This document shows positions 63,246-64,000 of a DNA stretch of 64,000 nucleotides, one piece after another. The first letter of the stretch is position 1. Each line of letters opens with the position of its first letter. The notes under the pieces were generated by a model, which was not told the DNA's origin, ran no database searches, and was given only the letters and a program-made list of their open reading frames with translations. The stretch covers positions 682,001 through 746,000 of the forward strand of contig NZ_SJPX01000004.1 in assembly GCF_007860175.1 (NCBI RefSeq), given 5' to 3'. Both the position numbers and the translations under genes were made by a program. The stretch is from Rubripirellula reticaptiva. GTDB lineage: Bacteria; Planctomycetota; Planctomycetia; Pirellulales; Pirellulaceae.

Positions 63246-64000
63246 ATTCCGTTTCGGCCTGGGGCCAAGTCGTTGCACTCGCGATTCTTGCGGGCGTGGC
63301 TGTGTATGTCGGCTATCACCCCAGCGACAGTATTGCGGTCGAACAGGGCGATGGGCTTTGGTTCTCGCTGATGGGAATCGCGATCGCAACCGTGGTGGCT
63401 GCGACTCGGCCATCGCCCGCCATCGCACTGGATCGGTTGGACGGTTTAGCGATCGGCTTAGCCGGTTGGATGATGCTGGCCGCGTTGGTTACGACCGGCG
63501 GATTTTCTTTTTATGGGAGGCCGCCGATTGGCAGTTTGCGTGTCGCAACGAACGAAGCTTGGTTGTGGGTTGCGGGTGCCGCGATCTTGGTTGCCGGACG
63601 CCGATTGTTCGCCCAGGTTGAGGTTCAGCGAGCCGTGTTGGCGATCGGCGTCATCATCAGCATGGGGTTGGCCGTTCACGGATTGCATCAACAATTTGTG
63701 TCGCTGCCAGCCAATCGAGCGGCCTATCAGCAGGATCCGGATGCGGTTGTTCGGATGGCGGGAATGGACGCCGCGGCGGGCACGGCCGAGCGAATGAGGT
63801 TTGAGAATCGTTTGTTTGACGGTGGCCCGTCGGCAACATTTGCGTTGGCAAATTCGTTTGCGGCCGTGCTGTTGGTTGGCATTGCGGGCGCGGCGGGCGT
63901 GATTCGTTTTCGTTTTTCGCAGATGCCGATGTGGCGTCGGTGGATATGGGGTGCGGTCGTACTGATTGGCGTCGCAGCAATGATCGCGGCGCGCAGTCGG
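63242..64000 (+). CDS. O-antigen ligase-like membrane protein (partial, runs off the window)
   Basis: A GTG at 63242 overlaps the TGA of the WecA-like gene (GTGA) and opens a frame of 253 codons without a stop up to the window end. The product is hydrophobic with helices near 8-23, 45-58, 67-85, 108-120, 130-146, 206-222 and 233-250. GGPSATFALANSFAAVL resembles the loop of the O-antigen ligase/Wzy family. These proteins join or polymerise lipid-linked glycans at the outer face of the membrane. The family call is tentative because the C-terminal half is missing. Confidence 0.7.
   Translation, partial: MNSVSAWGQVVALAILAGVAVYVGYHPSDSIAVEQGDGLWFSLMGIAIATVVAATRPSPAIALDRLDGLAIGLAGWMMLAALVTTGGFSFYGRPPIGSLRVATNEAWLWVAGAAILVAGRRLFAQVEVQRAVLAIGVIISMGLAVHGLHQQFVSLPANRAAYQQDPDAVVRMAGMDAAAGTAERMRFENRLFDGGPSATFALANSFAAVLLVGIAGAAGVIRFRFSQMPMWRRWIWGAVVLIGVAAMIAARSR

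Overview
The window looks like chromosomal DNA of a planctomycete, most likely of the Rhodopirellula/Pirellulaceae type. The evidence is the paired DUF1549/DUF1553 and DUF1501 genes, two secreted sulfatases, an SHD1-domain protein, an alternative complex III operon, moderate GC content and few Shine-Dalgarno sequences. This placement is inference; the window holds no rRNA or other phylogenetic marker. I found no tRNA, rRNA, CRISPR array, insertion sequence or phage gene.

Region 1 (1-14,300, all minus strand) is one respiratory operon. Read in the direction of transcription it encodes alternative complex III (ActA pentaheme cytochrome, ActB Fe-S/molybdopterin-like protein, ActC, an ActD-ActE fusion, ActF), a small one-helix membrane protein, a SCO copper chaperone, and cytochrome c oxidase subunits II (with fused cytochrome c), I, III and the first codons of IV. 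Together these should pass electrons from quinol to O2 through a caa3-type oxidase. Several subunits carry His-rich tails, and subunit III has an unusual insertion of about 100 residues.

Region 2 (14,600-24,300) holds a ThuA-like protein, an SGNH hydrolase, a very large SMC/YhaN-like ATPase with two helix-hairpin-helix-like (DUF4332-type) modules, a HEAT-repeat lipoprotein and an SHD1/beta-propeller protein. Two clear intrinsic terminators serve the minus-strand genes here.

Region 3 (24,400-42,600) is an accessory, exported-enzyme island: a DUF4185-like propeller, DUF1549/DUF1553 and DUF1501 proteins, an FG-GAP protein, an esterase fused to a DUF4886 domain, a beta-lactamase-fold hydrolase, a nucleoside-hydrolase-like protein, two more esterases (one with EF-hands), a Tat-exported pyruvyltransferase-like protein and two sulfatases. 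Nearly all have export signals. The set is consistent with breakdown of a sulfated, acylated polysaccharide, although no classical glycoside hydrolase is visible.

Region 4 (43,000-64,000) is mostly housekeeping and envelope functions: an acyltransferase, a PGM-family enzyme next to a four-ACT aspartokinase (possibly a threonine/methionine pathway pair), a GYF-domain protein, a membrane P-loop ATPase, a PlsC acyltransferase, an NHL-repeat protein, an MCE-like protein plus a fused MlaF-MlaE ABC transporter, a fatty-acyl-AMP ligase with its own carrier domain, several small proteins, a methyltransferase, and a WecA-like glycosyltransferase followed by an O-antigen-ligase-like gene cut by the window end.
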